Under the pieces are notes generated by a model that worked only from the letters and a program-made list of their open reading frames with translations, had not been told where the DNA came from and searched no databases. From positions 121,404,719 through 121,468,718 of the forward strand of contig NC_080420.1 of the NCBI RefSeq assembly GCF_029873635.1: a stretch of 64,000 bases of DNA. The letters are read 5' to 3'. Numbering within the stretch: position 1 is the stretch's first letter; each line of letters opens with the position of its first letter. Positions 12,056-23,321 of this stretch are shown here, piece after piece. A program made the translations under genes and the position numbers. This DNA is from Malania oleifera. Its lineage: Eukaryota; Streptophyta; Magnoliopsida; Santalales; Ximeniaceae.

Positions 12056-12438
12056 CTCCTCCTTCCTCATCTATTAAATGCATGAACGAGTCTGGAAAAA
12101 CTAGCAGAGTACAACCTTATATGCTGCTCGCAAAACTCCTTGAACACCAGCGTAATTAGTTCCAATGTTTGACCTGAGAATCTTTCTCCCAATTTGGTTT
12201 TTCACCTCAACCACAAGTTAAACCTGACAAACATCTCCAACTTATGCCGCATGAAGTATCCCCAAACCTTTCTTGATAAACTCACGAAGTACCTATGTCC
12301 AACCTATGATGCTACCCTCACCGGTCCCTAAACATTCAAAATAATGTAGTTAAGAATACTCTTCATTTTGCGTGTGTTTGTTTTACACAAAATAGTATTC
12401 CTGACTAAGAATTTGCAGCTGCAGCTCCACCTACAATT
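12056..12438 (-). mobile_element. Ty1/copia fragment, integrase region
   Basis: Minus-strand translation, with shifts and stops, follows a copia polyprotein from just after the GAG-pre-integrase region (VGGAAAANS) into the integrase core: a GPVRVAS-like start, a RYFVSFI-like stretch, then KTKLGERF-like residues. It is the downstream half of the copia element whose upstream half lies at 25137-26686. The gypsy element at 12444-25131 separates them. Confidence 0.7.
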
Positions 12439-12443
12439 ACGTT
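12439..12443. repeat. Target site duplication ACGTT, left
   Basis: Five bases directly before the first LTR. The same five bases follow the second LTR at 25132-25136, as expected for gypsy integration. Confidence 0.9.
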
Positions 12444-14161
12444 TGTAAGAACCCGATCCATAAGGTATGGAATAAATAAATAAGAAAATGGGTAAAACAG
12501 TAAACTGAGTAAGCTTCGTCAACGAAGCCAGAGTTCATTGACTAAGGCCTTTCTGTTGTTCGGTGACGAAATGTAGAGGCTCGTTGACGAGGAGAAGCTG
12601 AGAGGTCTTGGGAAATCCAGAAGTCTCAGGCTCGTCGACGAGATCACCGTTACGTCGACGAACTCCCTTTGTTGACTCGTCGACGAAGACCCCGCCTCGT
12701 TGACGAGGTTGGCTGAGTCAAAGGTGCTATAAATATCCATTTGGGTTGCTTAGAAACTAAGTTATCAAGTTCTCTCTCTCTCTAAGAACTCAAACTCCAC
12801 TCTCTCTCTCTAGATTTCTTTACCATACGTTGTTAGAATCGACGATCCAACGTTCTTACGAGAATTAGGGAAGGATTCTCTTCGAGATTTGTGCAATGGA
12901 TCTTCGTTTCGAGCGTTTTTGGGATTTGACTCAAAATCGAGGTAAGGCACGGTTTTCATTTCTGTTTTGGTAGTTCTGTAGAGAATGAAATTGTAATGAT
13001 GTTTTAAACTGTGATTTATAGGTTTTGGGAACTCGGTTCGTTGTTTAGGAACCGTAGAGTTCAGGTTTGGATTTTTGGGGAAAGGTAAGGGGATTCTATT
13101 TATATATGTTATTTTTGAAATCAGATTCAATAGAACTATGGTTCACGGTCCTGTGTGTACTTTGACTACTTATTTGGAAAAATCTAACGGGCAAAATTAT
13201 AGGTTTTCATGTTACAGTTTTGGGAAAAATTGGGCATTGGGTTGCATCTCTGGTTTCTTTAGAAAACCGTGGATATATTGTGATATATGTTGTGTTATGG
13301 AGATGGTCGTGCCTTGATTTATTTTAAACTGTATTTTGAAAATCATGATTGTTGAGATTACCAAATGGGTATGGAATGAATTGTTATATGAACGTGCATG
13401 AGTTGTGATTTTATGAAATGAGATATAGGAACGGGGTTCCGAATTGTTCCAGGTTGTGAAAGAGTGTCCGGCTCTATATCTGAGGGTGTGAAATACCACC
13501 TACCAGTGGCAAGAGTGTCCGACTCTATATCTGAGGGCGTGAAATATCGCCTTTTTTGGTTGATCACCGAAGGGTGTGGATCCACCAGTTGTACTGGTAT
13601 GATGCAATGGGAGCCTGGGGCTACATCATGTGCCGGGGATGCCGTGTAATGCGGGCCGGCTGCAGGCTGAAGGGTGTGACGACACCGGGTTACTTGATCA
13701 TGTGTGTGTGTGTGTGTGTGTGTGTTGAGCACTACACTGGAACTGTTTTGTGAAAATACTGGAACTGTGTTGAACTATCGTACGTGCATGTTTTCAGGTC
13801 CTTCGAGTAACCAGAACTAGCGTCCTTGTGTTGGGAGCGTAGTGGTCGGTGTACTGCATGAAGTACTTGTGTAAGTACTAGGACTATATCGGGCTGTCGT
13901 TTTGGGTTTTGGCTTGCATCCGGGTTTATGTTTTGTATTAAGGAGTTTAGATTCCTTTTGTATAGACTTTGATATGGTACAATGTATGTATAGAAAGAAC
14001 ATTTTATGTTGTGTATATGTTATGTATGTGAATATGTATAGGGTGTACGGGAAGTACCCCACAGGGTCGGACCCTCATTCATTATTGTATCACTGGTGTT
14101 TTGTATGATACAGGGACAGGTTAGGTTACTATATCACACCCTGGGTCCCATGGGCGTGACT
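12444..14161 (+). repeat. 5' LTR of the gypsy element
   Basis: Starts TGTAAGAACC and ends near GGGCGTGAC. It aligns along its length with 23322-25131. It lacks about 80 bp present in the 3' LTR around 24660-24740 and has gained a GT microsatellite at 13698-13724. A TATA-like CTATAAATAT lies at 12727-12736, shortly followed by a CT-rich stretch. Confidence 0.92.
12514..12707 (+). promoter_or_regulatory. Cluster of CTCGTCGACGAG-type palindromes in the LTR
   Basis: About seven variants of one 12-base palindrome lie within 194 bases, at roughly 12514, 12559, 12580, 12631, 12652, 12676 and 12696. The cluster ends 20 bases before the TATA-like box, where upstream promoter elements of an LTR are expected. 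A role in transcription is inference. Confidence 0.5.
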
Positions 14162-14164
14162 ACT

Positions 14165-14180
14165 TCGTATCGGAGCAAAC
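14165..14180 (+). other. Primer binding site, initiator-Met tRNA type (decayed)
   Basis: TCGTATCGGAGC just after the LTR differs at two positions from TGGTATCAGAGC, the usual complement of the plant initiator-methionine tRNA 3' end. Confidence 0.7.
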
Positions 14181-14534
14181 CAGGTTGTTAGGTCTTGTAG
14201 ACTTGGTTAGACATAGTTATGTGTACATACCAGAGTATAAGATGTAGAAAAAGGGTAAAGTAGGTCGAGGGTTGTTTTGTTGCTATACAGGGACTCATTG
14301 GCGGTGTTCTGTGTTTTTCCTAGAATGACAATTTCAGTAAAATCATGGCAAACCATTAATGATTTCGTGTTGGTGTGATAGGATAGACCTGGACCCGTGA
14401 GATGGTAGTTAACATGATTAGTTGTAAATGATTGCGTTAATTGTACGTGACGTAGGAGTGCTAATAGATTCCTATCATATTTTCAGAATGGAGTTCAAGG
14501 ATAACAACTTGGAAAGTGGTTTCAAAGGGACTAC

Positions 14535-16544
14535 TGTAATGACCTGCTTAGTTTCTTCATTTTTTTTATAGTACAAATCAGTATAACAAACCCAGCAGAT
14601 CACAATCAACCTGAACCCGTGGGTACCAGGGATATAATAGAAACACAAAACAGAAGCCTAAGCAACTGGAAACTTAAAATCTTAATATCATAAACACAAA
14701 ACCATCCATCTCAATATCAGAGTTACTACATCCACTGTATTTAGGTATATACATCCCAAAAAGGAAGTCCTAGGGACATTTCCCAACAAATCCATCCGTC
14801 CCTACCAAAACTTACCCTTCAGAGAGGGCAGATCCACAGTACTATCTCAGCGGAGCTTTATCTGCTCTCCTATCAGGGGCTCCTGAAATGTTTATGAAAT
14901 TTTGGGGTGAGACACCTCTCAGTAAGGGAAATAAACTAATATTAGTGTGTGGTAACATGAACATTTCTGTGTTATACATATAATCATATACATAAACATG
15001 ACTAGTAAAATTGTATGTATCATTTCTAGGAAAAACATGTATAATCATTGCATAGCAGAACATACAGAATTTCTTTAAGCATAATCCATATCATATACTA
15101 ATAATAAGAAAACAACCCTGGTAGGTTAGTTGGTTATTGTCATGTGTTACCTCCACATGACTAGGTTGTGTGGCCCGAAGGCGGGACTTGACAATGGTTG
15201 GCCGACCATTGCCAAGTCAAAGTACAATCTGTAAGTCCGATGGATTTGCCAGACCCGGTCCGTACACTAAGAGCGTCCATACTTCTTAAAACCACATCGA
15301 CTATTCGTCCTCACGCTACTCCGTACAGCAGTGTTAACACAATATCATAATGATCATGAATACATAGCAACGGTACCGTGCAAGTGTTAGCCTAGACCAA
15401 GCCAACTAGGTTCTGATAATATATAGTATATAATCAAACTGTGATAAATGGATATTTCATACAATTGCCAAGTTAATCGTCACATCATTTTGCATATATA
15501 TACTTCATGAAAATCATCGGCCTGTACGCAGGAAAATCATATCCATAGCTCGGTCTGTACACTGGCAAATCATATCCATAGTTTGGCCCGTACGCCGGCA
15601 AATCATATCCATAGCTTGGTCCATACGCCAGCAAATCATATCTATAGCTCGGTCCATACATCGGCAAATTATATAAAACTTTCGGCCCGTACATCGATTT
15701 TTCATTATAAAAATACGTATTACCAACATATTCCCAGAAAATAGTAATTTATCATTAATTCTACTCATTCCACATAGAATGGGTTTTACATATATTCAGA
15801 ATATCTCATTAGTGTCAGTAGTATTTTCCAACATAACACATATTTACATATATACATTTCTCTGAAATCAAATGTTATAAAATTATACTTATATTTTCAT
15901 AAAACATCTAGCTTAGTTTATCACCTTACCTGATCCCTGAAAAGCCCTTAAGGTAAATAGTCCTGCACCTGTAGGGTTCCTCGTTCAATACCCTGAAAAT
16001 GATATTTCCCAGAATTAAATTTCAGTATTTCTACGCGTACTACGCTTTCTACAACTGTCAAGAAGTCAAATATTGAGTAGAAAGTCTTACCCTGAATCTG
16101 GGATGGATTCTGAACTAACCCCACCAACGATCTACTCTGGAAAATATGCAGAGGATACTCAGAAGTGTCGTGGTGGCTTCAAATCGTCAAACCGATAGAA
16201 GATAGGCCCAAGATCTTAGAAAGAAGGTGGAAAAACCGAAGGGGGAGAAAGAGAGAATTCTTGTGGTCAAATTCAATTGAAAAATCGCGTTTAGGACTAT
16301 TTATACACTGGCCTTCGTTGACAAGGTCAAGAAGAAAGTTCTTCGATGAACACTCTCCTTGTTGGCGATATTCAGAATCACCCAAAATCCTCTCTCGGTA
16401 TTTTCTCATCGACGAAGCACACCCTCATCGACGAGCCCAATATGTCACATAGTCGACGAACGCGGGGATCTGCTTTGGCCCTTTTTAATTTTCCTTTTCT
16501 TCCTCTTTATTATTTAAATACTATAATTCCTCTGGGTCACTACA
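14535..16544 (-). mobile_element. Solo LTR of a related gypsy family, nested
   Basis: Read on the minus strand it starts TGTAGTGACC and ends GGTCATTACA. It is 2010 bp and has no internal genes. It interrupts the gypsy leader between the primer site and gag. Flanking five-base repeats are ACTAC (14530-14534) and ACTGC (16545-16549), one base apart. Its first 50 bases resemble those of the solo LTR at 40169-42176, so both belong to one family. It carries the CTCGTCGACGAG-type motifs at 16310-16460. Confidence 0.85.
15518..15692. repeat. 33-bp tandem repeat inside the solo LTR
   Basis: Repeat starts at 15518, 15551, 15584, 15617, 15650 and 15683, each exactly 33 bases apart, with the core CAAATCATATCCATAG. 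The period is divisible by three, so open frames with an 11-residue repeat run through it by chance. Confidence 0.92.
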
Positions 16545-16619
16545 ACTGCGAGCGAAGAGTCTCCTTCTGTGCCTCGAGGGTTGAGGAGGCAGGTTATGTG
16601 GGATATCGGGTGGAGTGTT

Positions 16620-17420
16620 AGGAGACGCGAACGTTCTCTTATTTCTGCAAGGTGTACCATTGAGAGGTTCACACATATGCACCCTTCGACGTTCTTAGGA
16701 GGACCCGGTCTGATGATAGTAGAGGACTAGGTTGAGAAGACCGAAAGGATTCTAGAGGTCTTACACTGCACAGATAAGCAGAGAGTCCTCTATGCTACCT
16801 TCCAACTATCTGGGGAGGCGGGGCGATGGTGGACTGCGATGAGTCAGCTAGAGAAGCAGAGAGCCAGTCCTACAAAGATGACATGGAGCCGCTTCAGGAA
16901 GTGTTCTTTGAGAGATACTTCCTGGCCTCCACACGCGATGCTAAGGCAGATGAGTTCTCTGTTCTGACCCAGGGAGATATAACGGTGCAGGGGTATATTG
17001 CTCGGTATATAGAAATATCTCGTTTCGTGCCGTGTTTGATCTCGAACGAGTATGAGAAGACTCAGAGGTTTGAGAAGGGCTTGAGGAAAGACATCCGTAG
17101 GTTAGTGGGAGTGCTTCAGATCTATGATTTTTTTATTTTGGTAGATAAGGCCACTGCGATCGAGATCGGCATGCAGGAGGATGAGGTGGATCAAGAATCG
17201 AAGAAGAGGCCAGTGCCGTTAGGTTCTCACTAGGGATCATGGAAGAAGAAGAACAAGGGCTTGGGTTATTGTCATAATACCGAGTGTCAGAGTTCTCAAA
17301 TTAATCAGTTGGGTGATCATTGTATCAGGTGCCACAGATGGCATAGCGGTGAATGCTAGCTGTTTGGGGGTAACTGCTACAACTGTGGCCAGTCAAGTCA
17401 CATGGCTCAGGATTGCCGTG
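16620..17420 (+). pseudogene. Gypsy gag remnant
   Basis: Nucleocapsid-capsid region of the element. With frame changes it reads a retrotransposon gag domain: a conserved tryptophan-rich segment around 16800, then REVFFERYF-like residues, EFSVLTQGDITV, and FEKGLRKDIR. A zinc knuckle follows at 17375-17416 (CYNCGQSSHMAQDC, spacing C-x2-C-x4-H-x4-C), preceded by a second cysteine/histidine-rich piece. Stops occur at 17231 and within 17340-17360. Confidence 0.8.
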
Positions 17421-17499
17421 TACCGAAGATAGACATACCTGCATCTAGTGTGAATCGGGGTAGCCATCAGATGCCTCGGGGAACCATTCAGGTGAACAC

Positions 17500-17944
17500 A
17501 TCTCCGGTGAGGGTTTATTTTCTTACTCCAGCGGATGCTGATCGTGCAGGGAATGTAGTGACAGGTACTTTATTGTTGCTTTCTAATAGAGCTGTTATTT
17601 TATTTGATTTAGGGGCAACCCATTCCTTTGTATCTATGAACTTTGTAAAACTATGTAGGGTTGATACCTGAGTCATGAAGGAATAATTGTCGGTAACTAC
17701 ACCATTTGGGAGTGTATCGTTCTATAAGAGGATGTTAGAAAACTGCCTAGTGGTAATTCAGGGAAGATTGCTACCGGCGAATCTTATGGCATACAACATG
17801 TCTGGGTTCAATGTCATACTAGGAATGGATTTCTTATTCTCCAATTATGCTGTGATCGACTGTCGTGGAAAGGTAGTAGTGTTTAGACCTCCTGGGGAGC
17901 AGGAGTACAAGGTTGTAGGATCGTGTGTGCGTTTGACGCCATAG
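17500..17944 (+). pseudogene. Gypsy aspartic protease remnant
   Basis: The segment VILFDLGATHSFVS corresponds to the aspartic protease active site, where DSGA is usual. The serine codon has become leucine (TTA at the second position), which should disable the enzyme. The downstream flap region reads FNVILGMDFL. A stop lies near 17669. Confidence 0.8.
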
Positions 17945-17950
17945 GTTCTA

Positions 17951-19480
17951 TTGGCATTACAGGCGAAGAGGCTACTCTTGGACGGATGTCAGGGGTACCT
18001 AGCTTGCGTGAAGGAACCACCGTGGGATGAGTTGAAGCTCGAGGATATTCGAGTGGTTAGTGAGTTCCTAGATGTGTTTCTAGAAGACTTACCCAGTTTA
18101 CCTCCAGATCGTGAGGTGGAGTTTGCGATAGAGTTGTTGATTGACAAGACATTGATCTCTAAAGCTCTATACCAGATGACTCCAGCAGATTTTCAGGAGT
18201 TGAAGGAGCAATTGCAAGAATTACTGGACAAGGGCTTTAATCGACCTAGTGTTTCGCCCTGGGGAGCTTCAGTTTTGTTTGTGAAGAAGAAAGATGGGTC
18301 GATGCACATGTGCATTGATCACCATGAGAATAACAAGGTGACTATGAAGAATCGTTACCCGTTGCCTCGTATTGATGATCTCTTTGACCAGCTATAGGGG
18401 ACGCATGTCTTTTCAAAGATCGACCTACGGTCAGGGTATCATCAGGTGAGGGTTAGATTTGAGGATGTGGCGAAGATTGCTTTCCAAACTAGATACAGTC
18501 ACTACAAATTCTTAGTCATGCCTTTTAGGTTGATGAATGCTCCAGCAGTGTTCATGGATCTAATGAACAGAGTTTTCCATGAGTATCTGGACTAGGTCGT
18601 AGTGTTGTTCATCAATGACATTTTGATATATTCGAGGAGTCCGGAAGAGCATGAAAACCATTTGAGGTTGGTGCTACAGATTCTGCGAAAGAGGAAGCTG
18701 TTTGCCAAGCTAAATAAGTGTGAGTTCTGGTTGAATCAAGTCGCATTTTTAGGCCATGTGGTGTCTAAAGGTGGTATCTCAGTTGGTTCTAACAAGATTG
18801 ACGCTGTGATCGACTGGGTGAGACCAAAAAGTGTGAAGGAGGTTCAGAGTTTTCTAGGACTAGCGGGTTATTATCATCGGTTCGTGGAGGGATTCTCTAA
18901 GTTGTCTAGGCCTCTGACATGACTGACCAAGAAGGGGGTGAGGTTTGAGTGGACCAAGGATTACGAGCAGTGCTTTCTAGAGTTGAAGCACCGACTGGTT
19001 ACTGCTCTGATCTTGACCATTCCTTCTGTGGATGGCGATTTTGTGATCTATAACGATGCATCTCTGAAGGGTTTGGGATGTGTGCTAATGTATCAGGGTA
19101 AGGTAATAGCATATGCTTCTTGAAAACTCAAGAAATATGAGAAAAATTACCTTACGCATGATTTGGAATTGACTGCTGTAGTTTATGCACTAAAGATTTG
19201 GCAACACTACCTGTATGGTGTTCAGTGTGAGATTTTCACTAACCACAAAAGCCTCGGGTACTTTTTAATGCAGAACGATTTGAATATGAGGTAGAGACGA
19301 TGGCTTAAGCTGATCAAAGACTACGATTGCACCATCAGTTATCACCTTAGGAAAGCTAATGTAGTAGCTGATGCGTTGAGTCGGAAATCGAAACATGCGG
19401 CAATATCTGCAGTTGTAGCTCAGCATCATATCAGAAGGGATCTGAAAATCCTTGGTATAAAGTTGGTGACCGGTGATCAT
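17951..19480 (+). pseudogene. Gypsy reverse transcriptase and RNase H remnant
   Basis: The RT frame covers [28 protein letters not shown], a [17 protein letters not shown] segment and [10 protein letters not shown]. The catalytic box reads FINDILIYS, where FIDDILIYS is usual, so the first Asp of the pair is Asn. RNase H follows (NDASLKGLGCVLMYQG, then NHKSLGYF where DHKSL is usual). Stops at 18395, 18594, 19121 and 19292 split the frame. Confidence 0.88.
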
Positions 19481-19520
19481 CAAACTTTCATTGCTAGTTT
19501 GGTGATCCAGCCGACTTTAT

Positions 19521-20267
19521 TTGAGTGTGTTAAAGACGCGCGTGCAAGCTAGTGATGCGGAGTTAGTTGAGATTGTGGGGAAAGTGCAGCAGGGGTTGGC
19601 TGTGGATTTTAACATCTCTGAGGGAGGTGTGTTGAGGTTTGGAACCAAGTTGTGTGTTCCAAACAACGACGAGATCAGAAGGATGATTCTGGAGGAAGCG
19701 CATCGTTCTTTGTATACGATACATCCTAGCAGCACGAAGATGTCTCAGGATTTGCGTGAGACCTTCTGGTGGAGTGGTATGAAAAGGGAAATTGCTCAGT
19801 TCGTGGAGCATTGTTTGGCGTGTCATCAGGCGAAAGATGAACATCAGAGGCCGGCAGGGCCATTACACCCCTTAGCTATTTCGGAATGGAAATGGAAGCA
19901 TATTTCCATGGACTTTGTGGCCGGATTGCTGCCAGCACTTCACGGGCAGAATGCCATTTGGGTGATCATGGACAGGTTGACGAAATCTGCTCACTTCGTA
20001 GCGATGAAGATTAGTTACTCTTTAAGTAGACTAGAAGACTTGTACGTGCATGAGATAGTTAGAATGCACGGGGTACCGGTGTCCATTGTGTCAGATCGAG
20101 ACCCAAGGTTTACCTCTCGTTTCTGGAAGAGCTTGCAAGAAGCATTGGGGATGAAGTTTACTTTCAGTACAACATTCCACCCCCAAACTGATGGACAGTC
20201 AGAGAGAACAATACAGATCTTGGAGGATATGTTACGGGCCTGTGTGCTAGACTTCGGTGGTGGTTGA
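19521..20267 (+). pseudogene. Gypsy integrase, open over 248 codons
   Basis: Best preserved part of the element. It shows the zinc-binding HHCC region (H in HRSL and IHPSS, then CLACH) and the catalytic triad: D in SMDFVAG, D in SDRDPRF and E in QSERTIQILEDML. The frame ends when the sequence shifts near 20262. The following frame 20264-20806 continues the C-terminal half. Confidence 0.88.
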
Positions 20268-20940
20268 TGCAGTTTCTGCCACTAGTAGAGTTTGTCTATA
20301 ACAATAGCTTCCAGGCCAGTATCTGGATGGCACCGTTCAAGGCTCTATATAATTGGAGGTGTCAGTCTCCTCTGTATTGGGATGTGGTTGGTGAACATCG
20401 GGTTTTAGGACCTGAACTCGTGCAGGAGGCGTTTGAGAAGGTGGATTTGATCCTAGATAGGATTAAATCAGTTCAGAGTCGGCAGAAGAGTTATGCGAAT
20501 GTTCGTCGCCGTGAGTTGGAATTCGAGGTGGGGAGTAAGATATTCCTTAGAATCGCTCCGATGAAAGGGGTGATGAGATTTAGGAAGAAGGGCAAGCTGA
20601 GCCCGGGGTATATCGGACCATTCGAGGTTCTTGAGCGATTGGGTCCGGTAGCTTACAAGATTGCACTACCCCCAGCGCTCTCAAGGATCCACGATGTGTT
20701 TTATGTATCCATGTTGAGAAGGTACGTGTCGGATCCATCACATGTTATTAGTTACAAGAACTTGGAAATTGGGGATACTTTAGCATATGAGGAGGTACCC
20801 GTTTAGATTCTAGACTGTAAAGTTCATAAGCTATGTACCAAGGACATACCGTTAGTGAAGGTATTTTGGTAGAATCACGAGGTTGAGGAAGCTTCTTGGG
20901 GATTGGAAGTGGAGATACGTTGGAAGTATCCACAGTTGTT
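20264..20940 (+). pseudogene. Gypsy integrase C terminus and chromodomain remnant
   Basis: The frame 20264-20806 carries the integrase C-terminal part (GKLSPGYIGPFEV, then DVFYVSMLRRYV). Past a stop at 20804 the reading EEVPV, ILDCKVH, IPLVKVFW and EEASWGLE fits the chromodomain found at this place in chromoviruses. Chromodomains are thought to steer integration toward marked chromatin. It has two stops and is not functional. Confidence 0.75.
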
Positions 20941-21094
20941 CTGAGTATGTGTGTATTACCCTACTGTGGTATTGGGATAAGTGGTTAGTTTTAGGGAGTG
21001 TGTGTTATTGTGAACTCCAGAGATAGTTTAGTATGTGACCACGGTATTCCTCCGTCATAAGTGAGGGTATGTGTGTATTGTGACGGGGCTGCAT

Positions 21095-23200
21095 TAGACC
21101 TAACAAAATGGATAAAAATCTGTTAATCTGAACCGCATCTGACCCGTTTTAATTGACTTATAATTATTCGTTTGCTAAACAAGTCGAATATGGTTTTTTA
21201 TTTTCATATTCGCCCCTTTAGCGGGTCGGGTCGGGTTTATTCAGCGGATATCTGCCAACCTACTTACAATATTAATCCAGGAAAGCCTAACAAGCTACAA
21301 CCCAAACCCTTTTACCTAGCCAGCCCAGTGAGCCCACTGCCCAAGTGCTCACACGTCCCACTCGCCCTGGCCCCGCTCAGCGCCTCACTGCCTCAGCCTC
21401 TCCCACTCTCAAGTCCCAACCCAGCCCGATAACCCCTATTCAATTCGAGCCCTAGACTCACAAGCCCTTGAATTTGATCGACCAGTAGATAGAGCCTGGA
21501 GTTTATTTCCAGAGAGTGCCTCTGCCCTATTCGATTCTTCACCATGATGACTGACGAGCTGCGAGCATCTCTGTTCACACTACAGAGAGCCAGCACGAGA
21601 GGAGAGAGTGAGAGACAGAGACCCTTCGGCCTTCAGTTTTGGCCTTCGTGAGTTCCTCGTGAACCCTTTGGGCTTCGAACCAACAGGGCTGCAGGAGCTT
21701 TTGCTACACAGCTACAGAATACCCTTCGTAAGTATTCTTCTTCTTCTTCTTCTTCAGATCTTCTATAGATCTAATAAATCTGTCATTCGGTTCTGGAACG
21801 ACATCAGTACGTTCATGCTTCAGATATCTTCTGCTTCAATAAAAAAATTAACATCCTTCTAACAAATGATCCACAACCAAACCTTGTATTATTGTTGGTA
21901 GCAACTCAGTGTACTGAAAGAGTAAAAACATATTGTGGTGGCCTGATCAATTGTTGAGTCAGAGTATCGCATGTGAACTTGTTTAGTTAAAGAACATGTT
22001 GGAAGAAATTAGTTTTCCACATTCTAGACCTATGGAGATGATGTGTATGTACAAAAAGCACAAAGAACATATTAGAACATGTTGGAAGAAATAATCAAGC
22101 TGCCATTCATATTCCTTCCAACCCAATTTTCCATGAGCACAAAAAGCATATTGAAATTGATTGTCACTTTGTTTAGGAAAAAAATTGCCCAAAAGCTCAT
22201 TACAACCACCCATATGAAGTTTGATTAGCAACTTGCAGATTTATTCATAAAATCTTTGGGGTTTCTCATGTTAAATTCATTAGTCAGAAGCTAGGAACTT
22301 TTGATATCGACCCTCCAACTTGAGGGGGAGTATTGCTGGTTATTTTTGGTCATTTAGCATGTGTTACTGCTGCATTAGTAGGATATTGTGGTCATTGTTA
22401 TGTACTTGATATATATCATAAATAGAGGGTAAGACCTATCATTATGATTAGATCATCTGAGGAAAGGAAGGAAGGAAAGTGAAAAAGAATTCAGATTATA
22501 GAATTTTTTTTTCATAAATTATTTGCTACCCAGGAAAGCAAAATCATCTTCTTTCGGCTATTGTAGGCCTAGTTCTCTTTGTGTGTATTTGGTTGGTAAG
22601 ATTGGACTTGTGTATAGATTGGATATAGTTTATAACAATTATTTGTTAGGTGTTTGACTTGCCATATATAAGTTGCAGGATAATGGGGCGTGGATTTTCT
22701 GCCCACCAAACATGGGTAAGAGAGCTCAGCCAAGCATGTCCTGCCTTTATTTTAAGAGAAGCTGTGGTTTATTTTTATTTTTATGATGAACTAGATGATT
22801 GAAAATTTTTTTCTCTCTTAAAGTATATTTCAGGATTCTTAAAGTTAAAAATATGAAAGAAAAATGTTGATAATTTATTATGTTTTATTGCTTACAGTTT
22901 TACTTGCATGAACCAGGAGTTGTTAATTAGTATAAATGATTGAATGATTGATATAGTTACTAAAAAAGTTAATACACAAACTAATCACAAGTTGTCGTAT
23001 ACAATTTAAATTATTATGACAAAAAATAAATTATTAATAAAATTATATTTGAGAATGGCGGATTATCCGCCATGAATTATCCGATCCGAAACCGCCTAAT
23101 TCGCCACTTAAACGAGTCGAATATGGATTTTGATTTTTTCACTCGATAATCCACCTTATCCGCTACGGATAAATCGACCTGATCTGCTTTGCCAAGTCTA
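21095..23200. mobile_element. hAT-like insertion inside the gypsy 3' region (2.1 kb, low certainty)
   Basis: Ends form an imperfect inverted repeat: TAGACCTAACAAA at the left and, on the complement of the right, TAGACTTGGCAAA. Eight bases outside each end read GGCTGCAT and GGTTGCGT (6 of 8 identical, differences are transitions), as for an old hAT target duplication. The subterminal regions share GTCGAATATGG-like and GGGTCGGGT-like tracts. Inside are a GC-rich 5'-UTR-like block (about 21280-21760) and a copia 3' fragment (22030-22540). No transposase seen. Confidence 0.5.
22030..22540 (+). mobile_element. Ty1/copia 3' fragment with polypurine tract
   Basis: Plus-strand translation with shifts gives [15 protein letters not shown], a segment fitting QLADLFTKS, then ISQKLGTFDIDPPT, the usual C terminus of copia RNase H. 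The polypurine tract TTGAGGGGGAGT at 22320-22331 follows directly, and after it about 200 bases of probable 3' LTR starting TGCTGGTT. Confidence 0.75.
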
Positions 23201-23306
23201 GGTTGCGTTGTGGTGGCCGCCGGTTCTTCCTGGAGTCGAGTATGTGTATTGGTTGTGTGGATGAGTTCATAAATGACAGATTACAAATTTTAAGGACGAA
23301 ATTTTC

Positions 23307-23321
23307 GTAAGGATGGGAGGT
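23307..23321 (+). other. Polypurine tract of the gypsy element
   Basis: Purine-rich TAAGGATGGGAGG immediately before the 3' LTR, where plus-strand DNA synthesis would be primed. Confidence 0.8.

Noticed and set aside
15485..15768. Minus-strand frames with an 11-residue YGPSYGYDLPA-like repeat, resembling a structural protein
   Set aside because: They are translations of the 33-bp array inside a solo LTR. Two frames are open at once only because the period is divisible by three.
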